A DNA stretch of 64,000 bases from assembly GCA_020049775.1 (NCBI GenBank), contig JAGVLO010000008.1:147790-211789 (forward strand), in the 5' to 3' direction. The notes beneath the pieces were generated by a model, which had not been told where the DNA came from, did no database searches, and saw nothing but the letters and a program-made list of their open reading frames with translations. Position numbers and translations under genes: made by a program. Position 1 is the stretch's first letter. Each line of letters begins with the position of its first letter. Below are positions 1 to 8,453 of this stretch, piece after piece. Origin of the DNA: Alphaproteobacteria bacterium. Its GTDB lineage: Bacteria; Pseudomonadota; Alphaproteobacteria; Rickettsiales; SXRF01.

Positions 1-918
1 ACACCGGTAATTCCGGCAGCACCCGCCCCTGCAATTGCTGCTCCGGCGACCAAACCGGCGGCAAAAACGGCTGATGTAAAGCCCGCTGTTGTAGAAAAAT
101 CAGCAACACAGGCCAATAAGTCAGAAAACTCTGAGCCAAAAGCCACTCTTTCCAACGAAAGCAAGAATATACTCAACAAAATACCGGCTAATATAGATAC
201 GCCGGCAAAAAAATCTGTTGAGCCAATCGCTGTAGATCGGTCTGCCCCCAAAGACACCGCCAAGGACAACGCATCCTCGCCCGCCAGCGTAAAGCATGAA
301 GCCATGGGCATAAAGATTGAAGTAAAGTCTCCTAAACTTGACCTCAGCTATGAACTTGAAAAAGCCTATAACGCCATGACCGCAGGCCAAAGCGAAACCG
401 CCATTGGCATATACAAAAACATTCTGGACAATGATCCGGATAACAAGAACGCACTTTTTGGCCTCGGCACGCTTTATCACCGCGCCGGACAAATTGACAG
501 CGCCCGCAAGCTTTACGCCAAGCTGCTTTCCATTGACCCGACAAACCGTGACGGACTGAATAACTTCCTTGTGCTGCTTGCAGACGAAGCGCCGGAAGCC
601 GCACTCACACAACTCGAAAAGCTGGAGAAGCGCGATCCCAAGTTCAGCCCTATTCCTGCACAGATGGCCATCATCCATGAAAAGTTGGGTAACCCCGATA
701 AAGCCACCGAGAAAATGTTCCGTGCCGTTGATCTCTCGCCGGAAAATATGGTTTACCGCTATAATCTCGCGATCATGCTAGATAAGCAGAAAAAGTATGA
801 TGAAGCTGGAAAGCTCTACCGCCAGATTATCGAAGCCTACCATCGCGGCGAAACCATCCCCGGCAATGTACAGCAGATTCAGCAAAGATTAACATATATC
901 AGTTCTAATAGGCCTTAA
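1..918 (+). CDS. TPR protein of the pilus locus, MshN-like (5' partial)
   Basis: The reading frame is open from base 1, so the gene begins left of the window and 305 codons are visible. The first ~100 residues are an Ala/Pro/Lys/Ser-rich low-complexity linker. From about residue 115 to the end there are TPR-type helical hairpins, for example around ALFGLGTLYHRAGQIDSARK. A low-complexity linker followed by C-terminal TPRs is the layout of MSHA-biogenesis MshN-like proteins, which normally also carry an N-terminal membrane anchor (not visible here). The next genes are pilT homologues 35 bp downstream, which supports a role in pilus or secretion assembly. An internal ATG at 304 could be mistaken for the start, but the open upstream frame argues against it. 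The TPR assignment is firm; the MshN assignment is inferred from context. Confidence 0.7.
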   Translation, partial: TPVIPAAPAPAIAAPATKPAAKTADVKPAVVEKSATQANKSENSEPKATLSNESKNILNKIPANIDTPAKKSVEPIAVDRSAPKDTAKDNASSPASVKHEAMGIKIEVKSPKLDLSYELEKAYNAMTAGQSETAIGIYKNILDNDPDNKNALFGLGTLYHRAGQIDSARKLYAKLLSIDPTNRDGLNNFLVLLADEAPEAALTQLEKLEKRDPKFSPIPAQMAIIHEKLGNPDKATEKMFRAVDLSPENMVYRYNLAIMLDKQKKYDEAGKLYRQIIEAYHRGETIPGNVQQIQQRLTYISSNRP

Positions 919-953
919 GGCATAATCTTCTCCCAGACATAAGGCGCTTTGGA

Positions 954-2060
954 ATGGAAATAACCGACCTTCTCATTTTCACCCGCAAGAACAACGCGTC
1001 GGACCTCCACCTCTCCACGCTGAATCCACCTATCCTGCGCATCAACGGTGAAATGCTGCCTTATAAAACCAATCCGCTGACCGCCGATGATATTAAGCAG
1101 ATGCTATATTCCATCATGACCCAGCAACAGCGCTCTGACTATGAGCGTGAGCTGGAGCTGGATTTTGCCATTTCCTTCGGCGAGAATATGCGTTTCCGCG
1201 TCAATGCCTTCAACACACTCAAAGGTCCGGCGGCCGTATTGCGCCATATTCCCAACCATATCCAGTCGCTCGACGAACTCAAATCGCCGGAGCTGCTGAA
1301 AAAACTCTGCTTGATGAATAAAGGTCTTGTGCTGATAACAGGCCCCACCGGCAGCGGTAAATCCACCACTCTTGCCGCCATGGTGGAATTCATCAACGAG
1401 AATGTTAGCAAGCACGTCATCACCATCGAAGACCCCGTAGAGTTCGTGCATACATCAAAAAAATGCCTTATCAACCAGCGCGAAGTGGGTAATAGCACCC
1501 GCAGCTTCTCCAAAGCGCTCAAAAGCGCCCTGCGCGAAGATCCTGACGTTATACTGGTAGGCGAACTTCGTGATATCGAAACCATCCAGCTGGCACTGAC
1601 GGCGGCGGAAACCGGCCACCTTGTCATGGCTACACTACACACCAACTCGGCGCCCAAGACCATCGACCGCATCATCGACGTATTCCCCAGTGACGACAAA
1701 GAAATGATCCGCGCCATGCTTTCCGTATCGCTGGAAGCAGTTATCACGCAATCGCTGCTTAAAAAGAAAGAAGGCGGTCGCGTAGCGGCGTATGAAATCA
1801 TGCTGGGTACGCCTGCCGTGCGCAACCTGATACGCGAAGGCAAAATCCCGCAGCTGCATTCATTGATTCAGGTCGGCAGCAGGCAGGGCATGATCACCAT
1901 GCGCGATAGTATTTGCAGGCTTCTGGACGATGGCGTAATCGCCGAGCAAACCGCCCGCTCGGCGCTAAGCTCTAGCACCAGTGACGAAGCAGAAGACCTG
2001 CTCAACCGCAACCGCGCAGCCGTGGCTGCCGCAACCGCTGCAACCAGCGGTGGATTCTAG
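954..2060 (+). CDS. pilT: Type IV pilus retraction ATPase PilT
   Basis: This is a hexameric GspE-superfamily ATPase that would power pilus retraction at the inner-membrane base. The 368-residue protein has the N-terminal PAS-like domain of PilT and a Walker A motif GPTGSGKST at residues 130-138. It also has the Asp box (HVITIEDPVEFVH), a Walker B region (DPDVILVGELRD), the His box (GHLVMATLHTNSA) and the PilT-specific AIRNLIRE-like motif (AVRNLIREGK). The length is normal for PilT, with a slightly extended Ala-rich tail. It lies 35 bp after the TPR gene and 9 bp before a second PilT-family gene, so the two ATPases are probably co-transcribed. Retraction function is known for the family; here it is inferred from similarity. 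Confidence 0.9.
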   Translation: MEITDLLIFTRKNNASDLHLSTLNPPILRINGEMLPYKTNPLTADDIKQMLYSIMTQQQRSDYERELELDFAISFGENMRFRVNAFNTLKGPAAVLRHIPNHIQSLDELKSPELLKKLCLMNKGLVLITGPTGSGKSTTLAAMVEFINENVSKHVITIEDPVEFVHTSKKCLINQREVGNSTRSFSKALKSALREDPDVILVGELRDIETIQLALTAAETGHLVMATLHTNSAPKTIDRIIDVFPSDDKEMIRAMLSVSLEAVITQSLLKKKEGGRVAAYEIMLGTPAVRNLIREGKIPQLHSLIQVGSRQGMITMRDSICRLLDDGVIAEQTARSALSSSTSDEAEDLLNRNRAAVAAATAATSGGF

Positions 2061-2069
2061 GCATCTCGC

Positions 2070-3167
2070 ATGAGCATCGAACCCGGCGCGCTTTTACAAA
2101 AATTCGTAGAGCTGGGGGCAAGCGATCTCTACCTTACTGTCGATGCACCCGCATCATTCCGTATCAGCGACAATATCAAGCACTACAACACCGATAAGCT
2201 GAAAGAAGCCGATATATACGCTATCCTTAATACCCTGATAAGTCAGGAAGGCATGGAAGAATTCAAATCCACGCTGGAATTCAACACCGCCGTCAACTGG
2301 AACAACAAGGCGCGTTTCCGCATCAATATTTTCCGTCAGCGCCAATTTCCCGGCGCAGTAATACGCCGCATACGCTCCGACATACCCTCTGTCGAATCGC
2401 TGGGTCTGCCGCAGGTTTATGCCGACATGATCATGGAAAAACGCGGATTGGTACTGCTTGTCGGCCCGACCGGTTCAGGTAAATCCACGTCGCTCGCCGC
2501 CATGATTGGCCACCGTAACCTGCATGGTTCCGGCCATATCGTTACTATCGAAGACCCGGTAGAATTCATCCATGATCACAAGAATTGTATCATCACCCAG
2601 CGCGACGTGGGTATTGATACTTATTCTTTTGGCATCGGACTAAAGAATGCCCTGCGTCAGACGCCGGACGTGATTGTGGTAGGCGAAGTACGTGACCGCG
2701 AGACCATGGAACATGCCATCGTATTCTCCGAGACAGGACATCTGTGTCTCGCCACGCTACACGCCAACAATACAAATCAAGCCATTGAGCGTATCATCAA
2801 TTTCTTCCCGGAAGAAAAACACCCGCAGATTCTGCTCAATCTTTCCTTTAACCTGAAAGCTATTCTCTCGCAACGACTGGTTCGCAACCGCAAGGGCGGG
2901 CGCACCATGCTGATTGAAATACTGCTAAACCAAGGGTTGATACGCAACCTGATTCAGGAGGGTCGTATCCGTGAAATAAGAGAATGCATGGAAAAAAATT
3001 TAGACGCCGGTATGCGTACTTTCGATCAGCATTGCTCAGACCTTTTCATAAATAATGTGATTTCCGAAGAGGTGGCACTTGCCGAATCAGACAATGCCGC
3101 CAGCGTGCGCCTTTCCATCAAACGGCTTGAGATTGACGCACAAAACAACCGCAACAAGAAAGCTTAG
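2070..3167 (+). CDS. pilU: PilT-family ATPase, PilU-like
   Basis: This is the second PilT-type motor ATPase (365 residues), directly behind pilT. Walker A is GPTGSGKST at residues 132-140, followed by an Asp box (HIVTIEDPVEFIH), a Walker B region (TPDVIVVGEVRD), a His box (GHLCLATLHANNT) and a GLIRNLIQEGR motif. PilT-PilU tandems are common, with PilU acting as an accessory to PilT during retraction. Tandem order and divergence from its neighbour are the reasons for calling it PilU; a duplicated PilT is the alternative. Its 3' end overlaps the convergent ABC ATPase gene by 4 bp. Confidence 0.8.
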   Translation: MSIEPGALLQKFVELGASDLYLTVDAPASFRISDNIKHYNTDKLKEADIYAILNTLISQEGMEEFKSTLEFNTAVNWNNKARFRINIFRQRQFPGAVIRRIRSDIPSVESLGLPQVYADMIMEKRGLVLLVGPTGSGKSTSLAAMIGHRNLHGSGHIVTIEDPVEFIHDHKNCIITQRDVGIDTYSFGIGLKNALRQTPDVIVVGEVRDRETMEHAIVFSETGHLCLATLHANNTNQAIERIINFFPEEKHPQILLNLSFNLKAILSQRLVRNRKGGRTMLIEILLNQGLIRNLIQEGRIREIRECMEKNLDAGMRTFDQHCSDLFINNVISEEVALAESDNAASVRLSIKRLEIDAQNNRNKKA

Positions 3168-3898
3168 GCGGGTTCGTTTTCAATAGCGTGTAAAAACGCC
3201 TTTTCCAGCGTATCGTCCGCTGCCTGCCGGTATTGCTTCCTGAATTCGGCTGGCTCACCGGTATATAGTATTTTCCCGTTATGGATGACGCCGATGCGGC
3301 TGCACACTTCTTCAACATCCGAAAGTATATGCGAACTAAAAAAGATGGTGTGACCAGCCTGTTTTTCCTCAAGCAACATATGTTTTAAATGAATACGCGA
3401 TCGCGGGTCCAGCCCGCTCATCGGTTCATCCAGCAAAAGCAGCGGAACATCTGTCATAAACGCTGCAAGTAGCCCCAGCTTTTGTACCATACCCTTGGAA
3501 TAGTTTCCTACACGCATGCTAAGGACGTGCGGCTCAAGATCCAGCCGTTTTGCCAGCATTTCTGCACGCGCCATGTCATATGCCTTGCCATAATAGGACA
3601 AGGTGAGATCCAGATACTCGCTGCCCTTCAAATATCGTGAAGGCTGGAATTTTTCAGGTAGGTAAATGATGTGTTTGCGTGCATCCGGCTCATGCGTGCT
3701 TTTGCCCATGCAATACACGCTGCCGGAATCAACACGTACAAGATCAAGTATCGCTTTTATAAGTGTAGTTTTTCCCGTGCCATTCAGTCCTATCAGCCCG
3801 AATACTTCTCCCTGCGCCAGCGCAAGGCTTATATCGCACAATATTTTATGTTCGCCATATGATTTTGATACATGCTCTACGCGAAGCATTTCCTGCAT
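3164..3898 (-). CDS. ABC transporter ATP-binding protein (CcmA/NatA type)
   Basis: This is the nucleotide-binding subunit of an ABC transporter, 244 residues. It has Walker A GLNGTGKTT, a signature motif degenerate as NYSKGMVQKL, Walker B LLLLDEPMSGLDP and the H-loop histidine in FFSSHILSDVEE. It starts 6 bp after the PilP-like gene, so it is the last gene of the pilus assembly operon. No permease partner is visible in the window. In Myxococcus xanthus an ABC transporter (PilGHI) is required for type IV pili, so a pilus role is plausible but inferred. The start could be at 3898 or at a second ATG at 3889. Confidence 0.85.
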   Translation of the reverse strand: MQEMLRVEHVSKSYGEHKILCDISLALAQGEVFGLIGLNGTGKTTLIKAILDLVRVDSGSVYCMGKSTHEPDARKHIIYLPEKFQPSRYLKGSEYLDLTLSYYGKAYDMARAEMLAKRLDLEPHVLSMRVGNYSKGMVQKLGLLAAFMTDVPLLLLDEPMSGLDPRSRIHLKHMLLEEKQAGHTIFFSSHILSDVEEVCSRIGVIHNGKILYTGEPAEFRKQYRQAADDTLEKAFLHAIENEPA

Positions 3899-3904
3899 CG
3901 CTAC

Positions 3905-4798
3905 TTACTTTTTGGATGGCAGGGTGCTACTCACCTTGCCCATAAGTTCGTCCAGAAGATTACTGTCTGCTGATTTAGGCACTGCCTTGTCTATACTTTC
4001 TGCTGCCGTTTTATCGCTGCCCTTGGCAAGGTCTATCACCATCGGTACGACTTTGCCCTCCAGTACACGCATGACATAAGACGAAAATGTCTGGTTGGGA
4101 CGCAGGGTAAAACGCACCAGATTGCTTTTGGTGTTCACTTCAATCGTATCTGTAGGTGCTACGCTCCACACTTCCACGACTTTCTGCATATCAGTGGGAA
4201 TCCACTCAACCGTAATCTTGTCCTTGTCCACCGACGTTACTTTGATATTCGACTTTCCTTCAGGGCTTGCGGGCGTCATTTTCTGTTTGTTTATGCGCAC
4301 GCTCCAGTCTTCGCTGTTATTATAGACAAGCGATTCCAGGTGGAACTGTGGATATACAAAATAGCGTACATTTGCCTTGGGCTTATCCCCGCCCTGCAAA
4401 CGGCGCAAGAAATCCATGGCTTCGTTGGACTCCCCTTCCCCGGACATGACTTTTGCATATACATTAAGGGCTTTGCGCATGGAGAGTATTTCTTCCTGTG
4501 TAAAGAACAAACTTTTTACCTGCGGTGTATCTGGAGCTGTTGAGGGCCTGTCTGCTCTCGATACCAGCGATTTGCCGCCAATCATTACGCTCGGCGCACC
4601 CGCAGGTGTTTCAATTGCCGGCTGGTCGGGCTGCAATACACCAGCGCCACCCGCTGCTATAGTGGGTGTTTTCTTATCAGGTACCGCCTGCGCATAGAGC
4701 GCGTAAGGCACGCCAGACATTACCACCGCGATGCATGTCAGCATGGCAAGAAATAGGCGAAAATAGGCGGGCTTGTTAGCGGGAAGTATCTGCTGCAT
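3905..4798 (-). CDS. PilP/MshK/GspC-like periplasmic assembly protein
   Basis: The product has 297 residues and probably joins the inner-membrane alignment complex to an outer-membrane secretin. An N-terminal hydrophobic stretch (LFLAMLTCIAVVMSGVPYAL) ends in a likely signal peptidase site ALYAQA. A Pro/Ala-rich linker follows, then a compact domain beginning near YPQFHLESLVYNNSEDWSV. Its closing part, IKVTSVDKDKITVEW, resembles the small beta domain of PilP, GspC and MshK. I chose the ATG at 4798 because AAGGGGG lies just upstream; an in-frame ATG at 4831 is the alternative. The gene overlaps the PilO-like gene by 23 bp. The family call is moderate because sequence conservation in this group is low. 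Confidence 0.6.
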   Translation of the reverse strand: MQQILPANKPAYFRLFLAMLTCIAVVMSGVPYALYAQAVPDKKTPTIAAGGAGVLQPDQPAIETPAGAPSVMIGGKSLVSRADRPSTAPDTPQVKSLFFTQEEILSMRKALNVYAKVMSGEGESNEAMDFLRRLQGGDKPKANVRYFVYPQFHLESLVYNNSEDWSVRINKQKMTPASPEGKSNIKVTSVDKDKITVEWIPTDMQKVVEVWSVAPTDTIEVNTKSNLVRFTLRPNQTFSSYVMRVLEGKVVPMVIDLAKGSDKTAAESIDKAVPKSADSNLLDELMGKVSSTLPSKK

Positions 4799-5432
4799 TA
4801 GCTGCACCCCCTTCCGGAGATCTGATACCAAACCACTGGAATCTCACCTCGCAAACCACCAGAGGAAATGACCCTTTCTGGCTGATTACACGTAAAATAT
4901 CATCCGAAAGCGTTCTCTGACGCTGCATGCTGATACGTGTAATCTTAGCCGTACCCGGCAACTGCAGCATCATGGCATTAATCATCTCATAAATATGCTC
5001 GTCTGACACCGCCTCAAAATTAACACTGACATCACTGCTTACAATGGTGCCGTTTGTCCGCTGGTAATTGGGGCCACTGAGTGGCTCGATTCCGGACATA
5101 GTAAGACGCAAATTGCCAAGAAAATATTCCTCGTTCAACTGGTTGAACTTATCGCGCACGCCCTGACGGGTAATGGACAGACTGCCTTGCGATTGCTTCT
5201 CTAGCGCTTCCTGATATAAGCCGGCATTCTGTTGCACTTTTGAGAATTTTTCCTGCAGTGACGTAGTTTCCTGCTCCAGCACATCTGCCTCACGGCGAAG
5301 TACACCTATCTGCGTTTCATAATTCTCTTTCATGCCAGAAAGAAAATAGAGTACACCAAATGCAATGAGTGTGGTACCCGCAATAAGGCCGCTTTCTGTG
5401 ACAACACGCTTCATCAGCTCATTGTATTTCAT
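4776..5432 (-). CDS. PilO/MshJ/GspM-like alignment-complex protein
   Basis: This is a 218-residue bitopic protein. A single transmembrane helix (about residues 15-33, SGLIAGTTLIAFGVLYFLSG) is followed by a coiled coil (about 35-80) and a C-terminal globular domain. This is the layout of PilO, MshJ and GspM, which dimerise with PilN/GspL-type proteins in the inner membrane. Its start overlaps the stop of the PilM/PilN-like gene by 4 bp and its end overlaps the PilP-like gene, reproducing the pilM-N-O-P order. The call rests on architecture and gene order more than on sequence identity. Confidence 0.6.
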   Translation of the reverse strand: MKYNELMKRVVTESGLIAGTTLIAFGVLYFLSGMKENYETQIGVLRREADVLEQETTSLQEKFSKVQQNAGLYQEALEKQSQGSLSITRQGVRDKFNQLNEEYFLGNLRLTMSGIEPLSGPNYQRTNGTIVSSDVSVNFEAVSDEHIYEMINAMMLQLPGTAKITRISMQRQRTLSDDILRVISQKGSFPLVVCEVRFQWFGIRSPEGGAANAADTSR

Positions 5433-7189
5433 GGCACGCTCCCCTGAGTAACCGGGGCGGCCTGCGGCAATGCAGCCGGCATAGCAGCAGACGGCGCAAG
5501 CGACGCAGTAATTGCAGCACTGCCCTTAATGGTCAGAATAACATCCATGGACTGACTGGCCACCGGATTCTGTGGGGTTGCCTTGCTGGCTCCAAATGTC
5601 ATGTCCAGCTTTTCATCCTCTGAAAAAATACTGGGCAATCGCGAAAAGAATATTTCATATCCCGGTAATGATTTTTTTAGATCTGCTATCAACTGGCCTG
5701 ATATGGGTTTGAAGGATTCAAGAGTGTTAACACCGGAAAATTCAATTGTAAAATTAGCTACCACCTGCATCAATGGAGCAAGTTTTTCATTCGCCTTAGA
5801 GGTAACTTCAGCGGCGCGTGGCGCCGCTGCCTTCGGATCTGTTTTGGCACGGTCCTCATAGGCAATTTCAACGCCCTTTACCACAATAGAAGGCTTCATC
5901 GCCTCCTGTACTTTATTTAGCAGCGGTAGCGGCGTATAGCGCTCTTCCAGCAAACGGCTGTAGAGATCGATAGTGTCATTGGTTTTTTCCACATCCATGG
6001 CTGATTGCTGGATAGCTACGCGCACAGAATTGAGTTTCTGTTGCTGCGTGGTCTTGCGTTCTTCCTGCGAGCTGGCATCGAGATACGTGGCATACATGGC
6101 AAGCAGCACAAACAGGCCGTACAACCCGCCTGCTACCGCAACTGACGCGCCTACGGCGCGCTGCGCCTGCATCATCTGGTATAGCTGGTTGAGCTTGCCT
6201 GATTCAGCGGTATGCAGCGTGAGTATATGTTGCTCGGTCTTGCCGATACAGGCAGCCAGCACCACATCACCAAACTGGTCTGCCGGCTGTGTGGCACCTT
6301 CGATGTCCAGATACTGTGCCACTTCGTAGGGCGTAAATACATTGATATTCTTTGCCACATTCATTTTGGATGTGTCCAGCACACTGCGTATCGCTGCCGA
6401 AGTAACGATGTAGATATCAAGACCTGCCTGCGGATCAAAGGACAGGCGGCGCATATACTCGATGGTACTGAGCATTTCCTGCTCGATATTACCTGCCATC
6501 ACTTCCGGCGTCGCTTCACCCACCGGTTGCGCCATACGGGTGAATACCACCCTGCCATTGCGTAATATCACCTGACGGAAACCGCTGACCTTGTTATGAC
6601 TGACAAGGAATTTCCATTCCGCGTGACCGGTAACAACCGCCCTGTCCAGCCCTTTAATGATATATTCGGCTTCCGCTGCAACCAGATAAAAACCCTGAAA
6701 GCGATTAGGCAGTGACTCGATAAATTCAACCCATGTCGCCAGAAGCGGGGTCTTTTCCAGCGATATCATCATGAAATTCCAGTCTTTGCGACCTGAAGCC
6801 TCACGTCCCAGTACAACGGCGCCCTTGATATCGTTAGCGCCAAAATCGCGGTCCAGCCTACGCTTGATAAGCTTTTTAATGCTAAGAGAGCTTACCGGTG
6901 GCAATGTTTGCTGGCTGTAAGATTGGTCAATCGTATCGACTACGACAAGCAGTGCTGCCTTGGGATCGCTGGAAAAGCTATCGCGCAACTCGGAGAGTCG
7001 CTGCGGTTCGGTATCAGCTACAAACTGGCGGCTCTTGACCACGCCGTCCTTGATATAAACGAGAATAGCCCCTTCATCGCCAATAAAAAGAACGAATTTC
7101 GGTCCCGTTGGAAAGAATTGCGCCTTTTTACGGGCAACCGTATCCAGTATCGTTTTCTGAAGTTTTCGTAAGGGCCGCGGAATATCCAT
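5429..7189 (-). CDS. PilM/PilN-like fusion (MshI-like) assembly protein
   Basis: The 586-residue protein appears to join two pilus components. Residues 1-340 are soluble and begin with a beta strand pattern (FVLFIGDEGAILVYIKDGVV) like the actin-like fold of PilM, MshI and GspL. A single transmembrane helix (about 347-370, AVAGGLYGLFVLLAMYATYL) is followed by a coiled coil and a periplasmic domain of ~200 residues, as in PilN. The C-terminus is Ala/Pro-rich. In most type IV pilus loci PilM and PilN are separate genes, whereas GspL has the fused order cytoplasmic-TM-periplasmic. Its neighbours are the PilC-like gene (52 bp upstream) and the PilO-like gene (overlapping). The individual domain calls need structure prediction. 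Confidence 0.6.
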   Translation of the reverse strand: MDIPRPLRKLQKTILDTVARKKAQFFPTGPKFVLFIGDEGAILVYIKDGVVKSRQFVADTEPQRLSELRDSFSSDPKAALLVVVDTIDQSYSQQTLPPVSSLSIKKLIKRRLDRDFGANDIKGAVVLGREASGRKDWNFMMISLEKTPLLATWVEFIESLPNRFQGFYLVAAEAEYIIKGLDRAVVTGHAEWKFLVSHNKVSGFRQVILRNGRVVFTRMAQPVGEATPEVMAGNIEQEMLSTIEYMRRLSFDPQAGLDIYIVTSAAIRSVLDTSKMNVAKNINVFTPYEVAQYLDIEGATQPADQFGDVVLAACIGKTEQHILTLHTAESGKLNQLYQMMQAQRAVGASVAVAGGLYGLFVLLAMYATYLDASSQEERKTTQQQKLNSVRVAIQQSAMDVEKTNDTIDLYSRLLEERYTPLPLLNKVQEAMKPSIVVKGVEIAYEDRAKTDPKAAAPRAAEVTSKANEKLAPLMQVVANFTIEFSGVNTLESFKPISGQLIADLKKSLPGYEIFFSRLPSIFSEDEKLDMTFGASKATPQNPVASQSMDVILTIKGSAAITASLAPSAAMPAALPQAAPVTQGSVP

Positions 7190-7241
7190 GTGCGCCTATT
7201 TTATTGTTATCAGAGTTAGTTGTAACATATTTTTTTTACAC

Positions 7242-8444
7242 CTAAAATTTTATTTTACTGAATGATTCATAGAGCGGACCGAATACTGCCGCAATAACCC
7301 AGAATACCAGAATACCCATAATTACCGTCAATATCGGCTGGATTGCACCCAACATGGCGTCCACCGCGTCTGCCACCTCACGGTTGTAGAAGAAGTTCAC
7401 ATTCTCCAGTGCCTCGGTCATATTACCGCTGTCTTCGCCGACCTTGAACATGCGTATGACAAGGTTGGGAAACTGGTTGGACACGCGCAACGATGCAGCC
7501 AGCGTGCTGCCTTCCGTTACGTTAATCCGCACGGCAGTGATCGCATCCTTAAGCACGCGGTTGCTTACCACGTTTTTTGCCGCGTCCAGCGCCTCAAGCA
7601 TATCGATACCGCTATTGAACATAATGGCAAAGAAATGCGTAAAACGCGCCATGTCTATCTTGCGCAGCACCGGCCCGATAAGTGGCAGGCGCAGCAAAAC
7701 CCAGTCTATCTGGTAGGCAAATAAATCAGATGTCCGGTACAGGAACAGCAACGTCATTATAAATGCTGCAGGCGCACCAAGTATCAAGTACCAGTAGTCC
7801 TCAAATGCCGAGGAAACTGCAATCAGCGCCCGTGTATGCCATGGCAGGCTGAAGCCCTGCGCCATGATGAAATCAATCAGCTTGGGTACGACAAATAGCA
7901 TCAGCACGCTGATAACCACGGCAATCACCGCCAATAATACCAATGGATAAGTCGTCGCTTTTTTCAATTTGCGGCGTATATCAGCCATCCACTTCAAATG
8001 TTCCGCAAGATGATGGAAAGAATCAGCAAGATTGCCGGTTTTTTCACCTGCCGCCACCAACCCTATAAACACATGGCTAAAAACACGCGGATGCTCCGCA
8101 AAGGCCTTTGACAATATATTACCGTTTTTTACGGATTCGTACACACCGGACAGCACGTCGCGCAGTTTCATGGATTCGCTGGCATCGCGCACATCCGCCA
8201 ACGCATCATGTAATGGCACACCGGCGCGCTCCAGCTGCTCAAGATGCAGGCAAAGTACAATTAAATCGCGCAGGCGAATAGCAGAGAAGCGCGAAGCGCG
8301 GCGTTCCCTGACCGGCTTGGCATCCACCAGATCAAGCCCCATATGCTTGAGCCGTGCCTCTAGGTCCAGTTCGTTATCAGCAATGATAAGACCCCTGCTC
8401 TTGCGGCCAGTTTGGTCGATTGCTGTGTAGTTATACGATGCCAT
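7242..8444 (-). CDS. Type IV pilus/T2SS inner-membrane platform protein (PilC/GspF/MshG)
   Basis: This is the polytopic platform protein on which the motor ATPase acts; at 400 residues it has normal family length. It contains two T2SSF repeats, beginning near LCLHLEQLERAGVPLHDAL and near ARFTHFFAIMFNSGIDMLEA. Each is followed by hydrophobic segments (LLAVIAVVISVLMLFVVPKL; ILTVIMGILVFWVIAAVFGP). The N-terminus MASYNYTAIDQTGRKSRGLI matches the conserved start of the family. It lies 9 bp downstream of the PilB/MshE-type ATPase gene, the usual pairing. Confidence 0.88.
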   Translation of the reverse strand: MASYNYTAIDQTGRKSRGLIIADNELDLEARLKHMGLDLVDAKPVRERRASRFSAIRLRDLIVLCLHLEQLERAGVPLHDALADVRDASESMKLRDVLSGVYESVKNGNILSKAFAEHPRVFSHVFIGLVAAGEKTGNLADSFHHLAEHLKWMADIRRKLKKATTYPLVLLAVIAVVISVLMLFVVPKLIDFIMAQGFSLPWHTRALIAVSSAFEDYWYLILGAPAAFIMTLLFLYRTSDLFAYQIDWVLLRLPLIGPVLRKIDMARFTHFFAIMFNSGIDMLEALDAAKNVVSNRVLKDAITAVRINVTEGSTLAASLRVSNQFPNLVIRMFKVGEDSGNMTEALENVNFFYNREVADAVDAMLGAIQPILTVIMGILVFWVIAAVFGPLYESFSKIKF

Positions 8445-8453
8445 GGTCTGTTC

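Noticed and set aside
121-678. Open frame antisense to the TPR gene
   Set aside because: The opposite strand encodes clear TPR repeats and the frame has no ribosome site.
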